This document shows positions 11,466-23,103 of a DNA stretch of 64,000 nucleotides, in pieces. A model generated the notes under the pieces. That model was not told the DNA's origin. It saw only the letters and a list, made by a program, of their open reading frames with translations, and made no database searches. This DNA is from Neoechinorhynchus agilis (taxonomy: Eukaryota > Acanthocephala), in assembly GCA_051530055.1 (NCBI GenBank), contig CM121341.1, forward strand, positions 14,570,001-14,634,000, read 5' to 3'. The translations under genes were made by a program, and so were the position numbers. The stretch's first letter is position 1; every line of letters starts with the position of its first letter.

Positions 11466-12309
11466 AAAGTAAGAATAAATGGCTTAAAAAAAGAAGAATT
11501 GAAGTTATGGCAAAAACTCCTAGACGGGAAAAGTGAACGAATCAAAAAGACATTTCACGGTGCATGATTCACTAAATACGAAAAAAGCGAAAGGAGCATA
11601 TCTTTATTTCTCACGTCCACTCACGTCAACTCACATTTAATAGCAGCGTGTAAAGACATCTGAGCGCGGTTTAAAAGTAACACGTACAGAACACATTTAT
11701 TCGCCGTTCAAACGCGAGTATTCCTACAGAGAATGTCTTGCGAGTTACTAAAAAACGTGGAATTCGATTCAAAAGCTTTTCATAGGAAATTGGACGAAAA
11801 TGTTGACGTTTCGAACTTCCAATGTTTACGAGAAACTACCAACTGGTGGCCCGTGTGACCCGAATTATAAATTGGCACAGCATACAAAAATTAAGCACGA
11901 ATTGGTAGTCCGATTTATATGTTTGTATTGTTCAGACAACGTGAAGAAATTTCGGTCTCTTGTGCCGCACTGCTTAACAAGGAAACTCAATTCCGATGCG
12001 GAACTGACCTTCCTGATTGTTCCAAAGGAATGCTTCGAGATAGATTATCCTTTTTGCTAACGGAATCGAATTTCACGTTCGAATTCTGCTCTACGACCCA
12101 TCCTGGGAAGGCAAGCATCAATCTACCAATTGTACACTTGGAGAGCCAACATAGAATCAGAGTTCTTTTCAGATGCTATTGCACGCTATGCCCAGCTTGT
12201 AGTTATCAATTACCGAAGCTCGTCAAAACGCCAAGTCATCAAATGGACCCGAGCGTTGCCACTGTTTCCTGTGCGGTAAATCTGTTCAATCGGTTATGAC
12301 CGAAATATT
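11466..12309. other. Unassigned region; possible decayed coding sequence at 11732-12299
   Basis: The promoter side of the glycosyltransferase is AT-rich. From an ATG near 11732, three consecutive plus-strand stretches in different frames look protein-like (for example FQCLRETTNWWPV, then TGGPCDPNYKLAQ, then NFTFEFCSTTHPGK), but I cannot name a family and no splice pattern joins them convincingly. Confidence 0.3.
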
Positions 12310-12900
12310 TTACCATTTTGGCCTTGGTCTCCAAGGCACGTTGGGCTTGCGAAATAAAGCAGCGCTTACGCTACTTTGTGTTGGCCGTTTAATCAAGACG
12401 TCCAGGAACGGAATCTCTCCTTCGTCATTTTCGTTATTAACGGTTCACTGAATGTGCGGATCTTGACTGTTCAATGCGGCCTTAAGTGATTCGCTGCTGT
12501 CGTTAACTTCAATGAGAATGAACACACCATCCACACATACCGCCACCACCGATTAACATCCTTATGATGTGCCAAGAAAGCGGACTCCCACTCTCGCATG
12601 TAGATGTGAGCTAAGGTCGGAGCTAATGGTGATTCCATGGCTACTCTATTTGTTTGATCGATGAATGTCCCTTCGAATTCAATAGCGGTCATCCTTGTTT
12701 ACCATTGAATTAGTGAATGCCATGTTGCGAGGTCCAAACGCGGTGAGGGACATTGGTGAAAAGAGCGTTCACGTCGGCCGTAAACATCCTGTATTGATCG
12801 ACGTTAAGTTAACTCATCTCAGGCGCAAACGTATTGCCGTCCTTATTGTACGAAACGCAGGCTGATAAAAGCGATCTTGATAAAGCGTTGATATTTTGGA
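12310..12900 (-). mobile_element. Penelope-like element reverse-transcriptase fragment
   Basis: The minus strand reads VAMESPLAPTLAHIYMREWE, a variant of the Penelope-type motif G-V-A-M-G-S-P-L-x-P-x-x-A-N-x-x-M-x-x-x-E. Further 3' is GEIPFLDVLIKRPTQSS followed by AALFRKPNVPW, matching the I-P-F-L-D-V-x-I block and the R-K-P-T block of these elements. The catalytic Y-V-D-D reads R-Y-V-W-M. The fragment is broken and lacks the GIY-YIG endonuclease. Its upstream side abuts the giant ATT repeat. Confidence 0.8.
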
Positions 12901-12941
12901 TAAACGGTAATCGAAACACATATAATTGGCGATGATTGGAC

Positions 12942-13648
<707 letters not shown>

Positions 13649-14955
13649 TTTATCGATGAGGGCGATTTTATGTGCGTAATTACCGAACCCAATTACATCA
13701 ACCCACGATCCCAACTAATTACAGTGCTGAATTTCTCGTATAGGACTTTCCTTAAATGTCAGTTTAAAACAATTTTTTAAACAGTTCAAATCTAAGTTAG
13801 GCAAACAGCGACATGCAAAATCTAGATTTCGTCCAGTGTTACAAACATATTGTGGTATTGGGCTACACGCTCACAAATAATTTGCCAATCTGTGCTGATC
13901 TGAATAAATTGAAGAAGATGCTGAAAACTGCCAGGGATTAGACCGTCCGGGCTGACAGACGCGGACTTGGTTTGACAGAAACTAAAGCAAAATCGAATTC
14001 CTGGGCTTTACTGGTCTGATTTTCTATTCTAGAGGCAAACCACCAAACCTGCATCAGAAATTCTACTGCATTTTCATGAATTGCCTAGCAAACTCTCATG
14101 CAAGTGGTCAAACACGTTAGACTGGGCCACTAAAGTCAGCATCTGGAACCATTCTGCGTGGCATCTCCACCCTGATATCCTCTTTATGGTTTTCCACCGA
14201 ATAATCATTTTTGCTGAGTTATTTACAACCCTGAACTTGAAGATATCATTAACCTGTAAGAGGCAAACTTGAATAATTTACAAGTTGTTTTGACACAAAA
14301 ACAAATGTTTAAATTCCTTTTACAGTTTCAAATGTGATCCAAATGCTTAAGATCCCAATTCGTAATCGAAATGGAGATTGTCATCTAGCAATGTTCATCA
14401 TTTATGTTCATCTGCGAAAAGATTTGCTTAAGTAGCTCGAAAGTGACAGATGGATTGGGTGGGGCATCCGAACGAGATCACCAATCTCAAAGATGAATGT
14501 GAATCCGCTTTGCAAGAAATCACCTTAGATGGATTTGATCACTGAGATTTCAGAAAATGTTCTCACGTCTATATGCTCTTTGCAATCTTTTTAATTGAGT
14601 TAAGTCCTTTTTCTAGGGGCGCAATTCTTTGAGCGTTTCTAACACGAGCTCTTTACCATAACTATGACTTTGTTTCTATAGTCAAACCCTCATTTGTATA
14701 ATAAGCATAAATCGTTTAATCGTATCGGACTTAATTTTATTAATAACACTTTAGTTTTCACGGCAATCACTTCATTTTACAGAGATAAGAGCGATGATTA
14801 CATCGGTATATCAAAATCAAGCTCAGAACTCTTTACGGAGATTTCCTGTAGACTCGCATTTATAGATGGATCAACAAAAACGCTCCTGCTTCTCGACTCT
14901 ATGCTTGGTTGTTAACTATCTCCAACGCCTAAATCTTACTCAGGTGATTGTTAGC
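13649..14955. other. Intergenic, no gene recognised
   Basis: Mixed-composition sequence between the microsatellite and the second SLC17 copy. Short open stretches (14081-14272, 14694-14915) carry no recognisable motif. Confidence 0.45.
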
Positions 14956-16164
14956 ATGACGGATAAGGTCAACGTGACCAGCGTTGTGCTCAATGAAACC
15001 AAAGATCAATATCAAGAACTGTAAACGTCCTCTTCCAATAAGAATGTAATTGAATGGAATAGGAAAGTCTAAGGATACATTTTGTCAGCGTATTTTTTCG
15101 GATATCTTTTAACTCAGGCAATTGGAGGCGTCTTGGCCTACAAACTGGGATCGCAACGAGTATTGATCATATCAGTAACCGGAAGTTTGTTGTGTAATTT
15201 TGGCAACATCATTCGCAGCAAAAATGAGTCCAGTGCTAGTGTTTATTCTTCGATTTTTTTCTGGGATGTCTTGCGAGCGTCAGCTGGCCTATTTGCTATA
15301 TCCGCCGTACTTTGTGAACAATCGTTTTCGGACGGATGGCCCCTGGTTTTCTACGTGTCTAGTATCATTGGAATAATCTGGACGATTACATGGGCACTTC
15401 TGGCCAGATCGCGACCAGAAGATCACCACTTTATCTCAAAACAAGAACTTGAGTATATTTGCCTCAAAAGACCAATTTCCAAAACAAGTGGCGAAGCTCC
15501 AAAAGTTCCATCCAAGGCCATATTAACATCAATCCCTTGTTGGGAATGTTTAGATCACATTTTTTCAAAGCTGTTGGATTTTTTACTCTTCTAGCAAACA
15601 TAAGTACGTACAGCAAGAACGTTATGAATTTCAACGTAAAGAAAAGCGGATTTTTGAGTTTCGAGTCCTACATCTTCCACTGGCTATTTACTCTGATCAG
15701 CGTAGTAATGTGTGATAAACTTATTAACGCCGGAACAATATATCATACAATGGCACGAAAAGTTTTTACAGCACTCGGAAACTTTCTACCTGGAATTTTC
15801 ACATTCCTTACAGGATTTGTGACTGCTAAAACAACTTGGGACGGTACCCCGCTGTTTACGCTGGTCTTGGCGACGACAGGATTCAATACAGGATGTTGGT
15901 TGTCTTGCGACATGGCACCAATATTTGCTGGCATAATCTGGGATATTTCTAACACGTTTGGAATCTTGCCTGGAGTATTGTGCCCGGCAATGGTCGGTGT
16001 GATAGTGAAAGATGGATTGATACGACAGCGGCGCATTGTATTTAGCATTTGCGCCGTTTGTTACTTTATTTCGGAATTATCCTATATATTGACGGGAGAC
16101 GCGGCCATGGGCTCTCGATAAGGACGAAATCGATATTGATGAACTGGAACTCGACGAGTGTTGA
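14956..16164 (+). pseudogene. SLC17 (sialin/VGLUT-type) transporter pseudogene, copy 2
   Basis: This copy keeps N-terminal sequence missing from copy 1: VNVTSVVLNETKDQYQEL, a stop, VIEWNRKV, another stop, then GYILSAYFFGYLLTQAIGG, the SLC17 TM2 region. The two stops (15022 and 15070) are in the same frame as the flanking matches. Between about 15300 and 15311 some 70 residues of the family (TM3-TM4 region) are missing, so GLFAISAV runs directly into LCEQSFSDGWPLVFY. From 15311 on it is the near-identical twin of copy 1, with the same frame break after the conserved Trp (near 15544) and the same acidic tail and stop. A stray N-terminal fragment follows again at 16157. Confidence 0.88.
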
Positions 16165-16995
16165 TCATATCAGTAACCGGAAGTTTGTTGTGTAATTTTG
16201 GCAACATCATTCGCAGCCAAAATGAGTCCAGTGCTAATGTTTATTGTTCGATTTTTTCTTTGATTTCTTGCAAGCGCCAACTGGGCTGCACTCGATATCC
16301 TACGAATACATGTCGATATCTTATGAAAAGAATATATCACATTCAAGGAGATGCTCAGCAGGCGAGGAATAGCGACAAAAACGAGATGCATTTTCAGAAG
16401 TAAAGAGCAACAAATGATGTAAATGTTTAGCGAGAAGCTGGGCCGGAGGTGAAATCTCTGCGATATACAGGACATAAACGAAGGGGGAAGAGAGCCAAAT
16501 CAAAAGCGTCGATGACCAAGATGGAGCCTCGCTGTCCAGAAGACGACTTGAGTGACGTCCAAAAAGGGAATCTGATCTGAGCCGAGAATACTTTCAATGA
16601 AGCAATATAAACAGCGAACGCAAATGAAGCATAGAAAACGAGAGTCTAGTGATCGTGATTCCAAGTGAAAAACCGGTAACGAAGAGCAACAAGATTGCTA
16701 CAGAGAGCGTTCAAGGAGGGAGCGCGGTGGCCCAAACAAATGCATCCTCGAACATTCGACAAATATTTTTGCATAAGCCCAAACAAAATAATACGGAGAA
16801 ACGTCAGCCAGAAACGAGGAGGCCTTTGGTCGGCGGTGAATGTGTTCATTACCCATTTGTAAAGGAGAAAATTAAAGAACATTGTGATGACAGTAAAGCA
16901 CAGCGAGGGTCCGAAACGAAAGATGAATCTGAAAGCTACCGGAAGCGTCCATGAAGGGAACACGATGGCCCCAACGCAAGTGTCGATTTTCAAGA
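15311..16995 (+). repeat. Direct segmental duplication, copy 2 (1,685 bp)
   Basis: Twin of 5776-7460 at offset 9,535 bp. Within it, the 100-bp block at about 16157 repeats the block at about 15163 in the parent N-terminal region. An ancestral tandem of transcription-unit pieces with a period near 1 kb therefore came before the larger duplication. Confidence 0.9.
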
Positions 16996-17686
16996 GGAAG
17001 TTTTGCTATGCAAAAGGCGAGCAACAGAAGTTAATAAGAGGAATTTTAAATCAGAATCGCATTATTTGAGGACCTCTAAAGTGATCAAAATGATTCAGGT
17101 TCAGCTGTACAAACAGGATCACAAAATGATATTCATGTTCAGCGAGATACTGGAAAGGAAGGGAAATCCAAACGTTAAGAGTATCGTTCAATAAGAAAGC
17201 ACGGCGATGTTTCTTCACCCAGAAGACAAACTGTGCAACCTGATGGGAAAACTTAAGTCATAAACAAGGAGACGTTCCGTGGAACGTATGCATCCTCAAA
17301 AGCGAACCCCAAATGAGCCGATGAAAAAACACTGCGTTGACCGTCATGTTCAGCGAGAGACTGATGAGGAAGGAAAATCCGAAAGCCAGAAGATTTGATC
17401 AACAATAAAGCACCGCAGTCTAGCAGTTGCAATTATTCCCTTCTAGTAAGACGGTCCTAGTAACTTTGCAGAATACGAAGAATATTGCACGTAAACGAGG
17501 ACGTATACCAACGGAAATGCATGCGATTTCATTGACGTATTTAACATTGCTAGACGAACAAGCTCGGGATTATCTTGAAAAGAATTGTTGCATAAAGTTA
17601 GTATTCAGTGTTTTTCATTTGCAAGACATCCCTTCCTTGGCTTATTTTTTTTATAAGGTATATAACTAATCCGATCTCTTACAACG
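16996..17686. other. Purine-rich, weakly repetitive region
   Basis: Variants of TTCAGCGAGA-x-ACTG followed by GGAAAATCC recur near 17136 and 17350, suggesting a decayed tandem repeat. The 80-codon open stretch at 17427-17669 is not recognisable. Confidence 0.35.
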
Positions 17687-17823
17687 GAGAAGTGATTGAA
17701 TCACTTAGGAAACTTTCTGATGAGTCCCACCTCCTCGGGTGATATCTGAGAATCCGAACGGCGATTTACGGAACTCATAACCGTACGTTTCAGAATTCAA
17801 GTGATTAAATCACTTCTCTGATG
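17687..17823. repeat. Hairpin insertion enclosing a satellite-A fragment
   Basis: GAGAAGTGATTGAATCACTT near 17688 is mirrored by AAGTGATTAAATCACTTCTC near 17800. Each end is itself nearly palindromic. Between them is a diverged satellite-A piece (CTGATGAGTCCCACCTCC and ATCTGAGAATCCGAACGG). Confidence 0.65.
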
Positions 17824-17959
17824 CAAGATATCGGCTTGGCTGTATGCTTAAAAAAGGAAAAAAGCCGAGCAAGGGATGTTCTAAAAGCAATGAATTTAAT
17901 AGAAACCTCAATATCATCTAGTGTAGAATCTCAATAAGCGCCAGCTAAAATCGCTTAGT

Positions 17960-18170
17960 AAATTCACAGTTCATAAAAGGTCAGACCCGAAAGATGAACA
18001 TCTTCGCCTTCATTACATTCACAACTAAACTAGCTGAAGGTGGAACGCCTTTTGAATATAAAATTTGAGGACATTTATTTCCCAATTTCAGAATTTCAAA
18101 TCACTCAGTTAATTTTAGATTCATGAAAGGTCAGAAACCAAATATGAGCGTCATCGCTGAACGCAAATGA
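17960..18170 (-). repeat. Satellite-B fragment, inverted relative to the window-end array
   Basis: AAAGGTCAGACCCGAAAGATG and AACATCTTCGCCTTCATTAC are the reverse complement of the units at 63471-64000. A second weaker unit (AGGTCAGAAACCAAATATGA) follows at about 18130. Confidence 0.75.
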
Positions 18171-18441
18171 GGATGAAAACCAACAGAAATGAACACGAAT
18201 TGGTTTTTGAATTTAACATTTCGAAATGAAAACAATTGTACATGAAATAACGAACACGTGTAAGATACGATGACAACTGTGATTTTAAATTTTTCTCTAC
18301 AGAGGTTTCACTCTCTCGTCAAATATTGCCAGCTTACCCTTGTTCTTGATCAAAAGTAGAGCCTCGTGTGAAGATAATTCATCAGCTCGTTCGCACAGCA
18401 ACTAAAGTTGCGGTTAAAGATTTGCAATCTATGCTTCAACA
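18171..18441. other. Intergenic, no feature seen
   Basis: AT-rich spacer between satellite-B fragments and the reverse-transcriptase element. Confidence 0.5.
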
Positions 18442-20270
18442 TTAGAACCAAAAATGCCGCTCCCTAGAATACTCAACCGGTCTAGAGCGATCAATTCTAT
18501 CCTGGGGGTCAGGTTCTGGAAACCTTTCACGATCGTTTGCCTGGTCGCCACATCTGCCACGTTCATCACTAAAATCTCGCATTTCGCAGCATTCAATTAA
18601 ATGCCAATTTTCGCCATCTTCTTCACGAGCGTCTCCAAATCGCACAGTACAACAAAGGGGTTACCTCCGAGCGTGGCATCGTCCAGGTACCAGCCGTTAA
18701 AGCTGGACTGGAGAGAGTGCGCGACGGGATAGACTGCGAGTGAGAAGGCTATTTGGCCTAAAAGATCCCTTTGTCGAACTCTTTCTGACCAGAAAGCGTG
18801 GTTATTAAACAACAAGGGTGTTGGAGTCCCATGGGCATCTGGTGCGTGATCTCTAACTACTTCGAGCAAATCTGCTCGGTAAACTATGTTGAACGCATTT
18901 TTGAAATCACATTTCAAGATCACGAACGGCTTTGAGTTTCCGGTGATGACTGTGCGGAGTGAATGAACAATCGCATCTACGCCACAAGGTGTACAGCAGC
19001 CAAACTGAGTCGGGCAAAGCAGCATATTTATTATTTCCGTGATCCTTTTATTTAAAATTTTTGCTGTTAAGCGGCGCAGAGTTGTTCCAATTACAATGGG
19101 ACGAATCCCATCTTCCTTTTTCGCGAGGGCACACAAAGATGCGCCGAAAAATAACTCAACTGCTTTCGGAATCAACTCTCCCCTTGCAAATTGGTCGATT
19201 AGGCACGCCAATGCATCTTCAAGGGACTGGGCAGCGTCACCTACTGAAAAGCAAGTCATATCCTTCAGGTGTTGGGGCCGCTGCCCGTCAAGTCCGCGAG
19301 CTGATCCGCTAGCAAAAGAGGAGATTGCCATCTTCACGGAAGAGGAATTAACGAAAAGCTGCCGACCGCCATCACTCGGAGGTTTGGAACGAAGAGCTCG
19401 TAAAGTTTCTTCGTTATCTCTGGCGAGACTGTCCATTGATGATAAAAGACGAACTGCTCCTCTGACATCTCCGTCTGCGAGCTTCGAAGAAACGCATCCA
19501 ACAAGCGACCGATTTGAGTTTCGGCAGTGGCCACGCTCCTGGACACACTCCTTACGTAGCTCGCATGCTGTCGAAAGGCATTGAATAAAATTTTCGTAAA
19601 AAGAACTTATTCGCGCTTCTATTTTTGTGATCAGAGATAGTTCAGAAACATCACCAGCGGAAAACTCCGCGCAAAAAGGCGCATCCACGACAACTCTGGG
19701 TTAGTCTCGATACAGTCTGTCAATAAAGAGGTGAATCTCTTTGCGACCTGATATCGCACGCCCCTTGGGATTCTTTTCAGAACGTTCCTGGGCAGAACTC
19801 GCACAATATTCCCTACAAATGGAATTTCATTTTTTACTGGTGATGTCGTGAGAAAATTCTGGCGCACACCATCAATGGGCTTAGGAGATGAACTGGAACC
19901 GTCGCAGCGTGAATTACGGGGTCCATGGACCCTAAGAACTCATGTTTTCATCAGGGAGAAAATCCCATCACAAACCTCACAGAATCCTGCAGAGAAAGTT
20001 GAAATAATCACATTGACGTTGTTCTCTTCACTTGGCTCGTTTTGGGTGGGAAAGTTTCCGTCTTCATATTGTGGTCTAATATCCATACTCCGAGCGAAGC
20101 GAGGGGATGGCATCGGTGTCGTCGGTAGTGGAGGCGACCGCAGCGAAGATGAACACAATTGTACACAAAATAAATAAAAACTGCATCTTTTCTCACACGT
20201 AAAGTCGAATACTCTATCGTTCGGGGACAATAATGCACATAAATTTAGTGCATGATACAACGAAAACACT
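18442..20270 (-). mobile_element. Reverse-transcriptase element (non-LTR-like, YLDD type), broken
   Basis: The core ORF (19688-18597, 363 codons, minus) is a reverse transcriptase: SARGLDGQRPQHLKDM, then FFGASLCALAKKEDGIRPIV, RRLTAKILNKRI, CDFKNAFN (first catalytic Asp) and WYLDDATLGG (YxDD box). Upstream, 19867-19631 in another frame carries the preceding helix-rich block (VLPRNVLKRIPRGVRYQVAK). Downstream, another frame continues with the LNASKCEILV block. A possible Cys-rich N-terminal part (F-C-E-V-C-D) lies near 19960. The family is familiar from invertebrate genomes but I cannot place its clade; a non-LTR origin is my best guess. The element is broken, with a few frame changes. Smaller fragments of the same family occur at 50200-50790, 55830-56050 and 56090-56310. 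Confidence 0.8.
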
Positions 20271-20695
20271 GAAAATTCGATTAATATTCACGGCAAATGA
20301 GAAACGCATAATATTTTGATTTAAAATACTACTGTTTAAGGTGCTAACATTTATTGAAAAAATCGTGAACAACGGTGTTTGCAGATTATTTGATCGAATT
20401 TTTTAGATGTAAATTATTTTTGCAATATTTTATTCTTCATCTATAAATTAAAAAAATCACTTTAGCATTTTATTAATTCGATCTATTACAGCGATAAAAT
20501 GGACTTAAATTTTTTTTAATTTTGATGAGTTTTTAGTGATTGAAATCAGAATTGACAAATTATTGTTAAATTCTTGTCTGAATAGTCTGTTTTTTTCTGT
20601 GTGAAAGCTGAGAATCTTCGTGTATTTCAAAATCTCAACAAAGATCATTTTTTCCAAAGTTTAATTTGATATAAAGTCAAGTCTATATGAGGAAA
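20271..20695. other. AT-rich intergenic, no feature seen
   Basis: Very AT-rich spacer (many A/T homopolymers) between the element and the 3' end of the cytochrome c1 gene. Confidence 0.5.
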
Positions 20696-21589
20696 TCACT
20701 TACTTGTTTTTGGCGGCCTAAATTCGATTTTCCGTGTTTTTATTGAGCTCCACATCCGTCTTTTCATATGAGCAATGGTTGCAAGTATAATTGGAAGTAG
20801 AAGAAGTGATTTAAGTCCAAGGAAAGCTCTTTGATCGAATTCGCTTTGAGAAGCCCATACAAGAAAAGTGCTAACATCTTTTGCCATTTGAGAGACGGTT
20901 GCGGGAGTACCGTCCTCATATTCGAGCATATCGTCATACAAAGGGGCTTTCATTCCAATTTTTCCTTCAGCGAAATAGGGATTAAAATGGTTAGTTTCGC
21001 CATCTAAACTGTCGATGAACTCTAAAGGTGTCCTTGTTCATCGAATAGTTACCACGACACCCTCTGGAGGATCGTCTTTGTATCCCGTTAAAAGTGAAAA
21101 AATATAATCCATATTATAAGTTCGTGCAAGGTTTATAAACGTCAAATCGGCTGGATATGCGCCGTTATTGGCCTTTTTGGCTTGCGCTTTATTGACATAG
21201 GGCTTAGGGAAATGGTCAGTTAGTTTTCCTGGACGCTGGTACATTTTTCCGTCTTCGTTCGGCCCGTCAGTTATCATAGCTTCAGCGGCTTCTTGTTTGG
21301 CTTGTTCTTCGGTATGTGTAACACCAATCAAATGCATATAACGAACCCATTTTAACGAATGGCAAGCACTACAAACTTGTTTGTACACTTGGTATCCTCG
21401 ACGAAGACTGGCATGGTCTAACGTTTGAAAAAGTCCATTATGAGACCAAGGGTACTTTGGAGGTTGTGCTTTTAATTCAAAAGCGTGAAGCGGCCGTAAA
21501 AGTTCGTCTGTGATCAAAGCACTGCCGACGAGAAGAATCCCACAACCCGATATTCTAATCAATGGATATCTTAGAGATCGTAGAACCAT
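20696..21589 (-). CDS. cyc-1: Cytochrome c1, haem subunit of complex III
   Basis: Carries electrons from the Rieske protein to cytochrome c in the mitochondrial bc1 complex. Exon 1 (21589 to about 21045) starts with a basic targeting sequence (MVLRSLRYPLIRISGCG), followed by PWSHNGLFQTLDHASLRRGY and the haem-binding C-S-A-C-H at about residue 75. Next come MYQRPGKLTDHFPKPYVN and ADLTFINLARTYNMDYIFSL. Exon 2 (about 20995-20696) carries NPYFAEGKIGMKAPLYDD with the axial methionine region, DGTPATVSQMAKDV and a single C-terminal membrane helix (LKSLLLLPIILATIAHMKRR). Exons join through a roughly 45-bp intron (GTAACT donor; acceptor near 20998). Length, about 285 residues, is normal for the family and no key residue is missing. 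Confidence 0.96.
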
Positions 21590-22163
21590 CGTACGAAAAA
21601 ATTATGATTGAAACGAATATTTAGAACTTCTTTTATGGAGAGAAAAACACCCTCATTCTTTCGTATGTAATTCAAAAATGATCAATCAATGATCGGCAAA
21701 ATGGATCAACATGAAACCAAACTTCTACCCATTAAGGCTTTTCTTTCCGATTAACGTACACATAGAGTTTTATCGCATTGTCCGGTTTAAAGGTTGCGCC
21801 TTCGAAAAAAAGAATTCATTAAAATTTGAAAACTATGTCGTCATTTTAGGCGAAAGAATGGAGATTAAACCATAAAGCGAACGTAATCTTACTTGGTTAT
21901 TACGTCACAAACTCGTCTTCGTTGTTTCCGATCCAACAAGCATCCCATCTTTCTTCCATTGGACTTTTCTGTGAGTTTAAATCCTGAGCTGCGTAATACT
22001 GCGTGTTTTAGTCGGTTTCTATCAGCCTTTCCATTCGAAATCGAATTTCACAGCCTATTTGCGAATTCATGTCATTATTACATTTCTGATTTCAAAACCA
22101 AAAATTAATTTCTTGGATTATTATCTTCGAGGAGGGGGAAGAGACTTTCTATTGGTAGTTATG
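21590..22163. other. Intergenic upstream of cytochrome c1, no gene seen
   Basis: Presumably holds the cytochrome c1 promoter. No open frame with recognisable content. Confidence 0.5.
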
Positions 22164-22320
22164 CCGGATTTAAATTCACTAATTTATTTCCCCTATATTC
22201 CACTTCGGATATTTCCGACATTTTCCCAAGGTTACAAGAAATAACAAACCTTGGTGAAATTTGAGAATTTCTCAAACAAGTGAAATATCAGGGAAATAAA
22301 TTAGTGAATTTAAACCTCCG
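22164..22320. mobile_element. MITE, family M1 (157 bp)
   Basis: Terminal inverted repeats read CCGGATTTAAATTCACTAAT and its mirror at the right end (ATTAGTGAATTTAAACCTCC). The centre includes GGATATTTCCGACATTTTCC. A second, 197-bp member lies at 40916-41112. No coding capacity. Confidence 0.8.
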
Positions 22321-23103
22321 GGAGCCACCATACTTTTATATGCGAAATACTTTTTATTATTTAATTTCGATGACCAAATTCAAAAAGAGCAAACAAAAAT
22401 TGTGTTTATCATTAGCGTTTTAAGCACAATCTGCTAGTAGTTTCTTTTTTATCATGCGAAAACTCCATAGATTTGGCCTTGGATCGTTCGTTTGACGTTA
22501 CTGATTAGCAATGCTTATTTATCGATTTTTATAATTGGTTACTGGCCTCGTTGGTTGCTTCGAATTCGACAATGAGCCCAGAGCGTTCTCGGACTTGACG
22601 TTTTGCGGGTGGCCCTTAGTCTTTCTTCACTTTATAGTGTCCAACTTTCTTCTTTAGCCGTCTTCGTTAGTCCGACTCGGTATCCCTTGCATATTTCTCA
22701 ACCTGTCCGGGAGAAGATGTTCCGTGTAAAAGAACAAGGGAAGGGGAACCTAAGCCCTCCCTCGAGTGTTACTGAGATTTTTTCGCGTGATTCCAGATCC
22801 TCGCGTTTTATCGGAAATCCACTCGGCCCGTGGCAGAACTAGAAGTTGAGACAATCGTATGAGAATTGACGGTTGTAGCAGTCACCGGAGTCTGAATCTG
22901 TCCACCGCTGATTCTTGATCACCGTTAAAGACTTGGAAAAGTACCCATTTGCCTTCTAATTTTCAGGGTTCCTAACAGTCCGACAACCGCAGCGGTGAGG
23001 GAAACGTTGTTGGATTTCTGACACCTACATAGCATATGATCAGTCGAGGCTATGGAAAGATATGTTTCCTCAAAGAACTAGTCGTGCTCATTGAATATTT
23101 TAG
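22321..23103. other. Upstream region of CPSF73; splice acceptor against the ATG
   Basis: No gene recognised. At 23096-23103 the sequence is ATATTTTAG followed directly by the CPSF73 ATG. This is either the end of a 5' UTR intron or a spliced-leader addition site. The 79-codon open stretch at 22603-22842 has no recognisable motif. Confidence 0.5.

Noticed and set aside
11732-12299. A gene downstream of the divergent glycosyltransferase promoter
   Set aside because: Three frames look partly protein-like but cannot be joined by plausible splice sites and match no family; left as an unassigned region.
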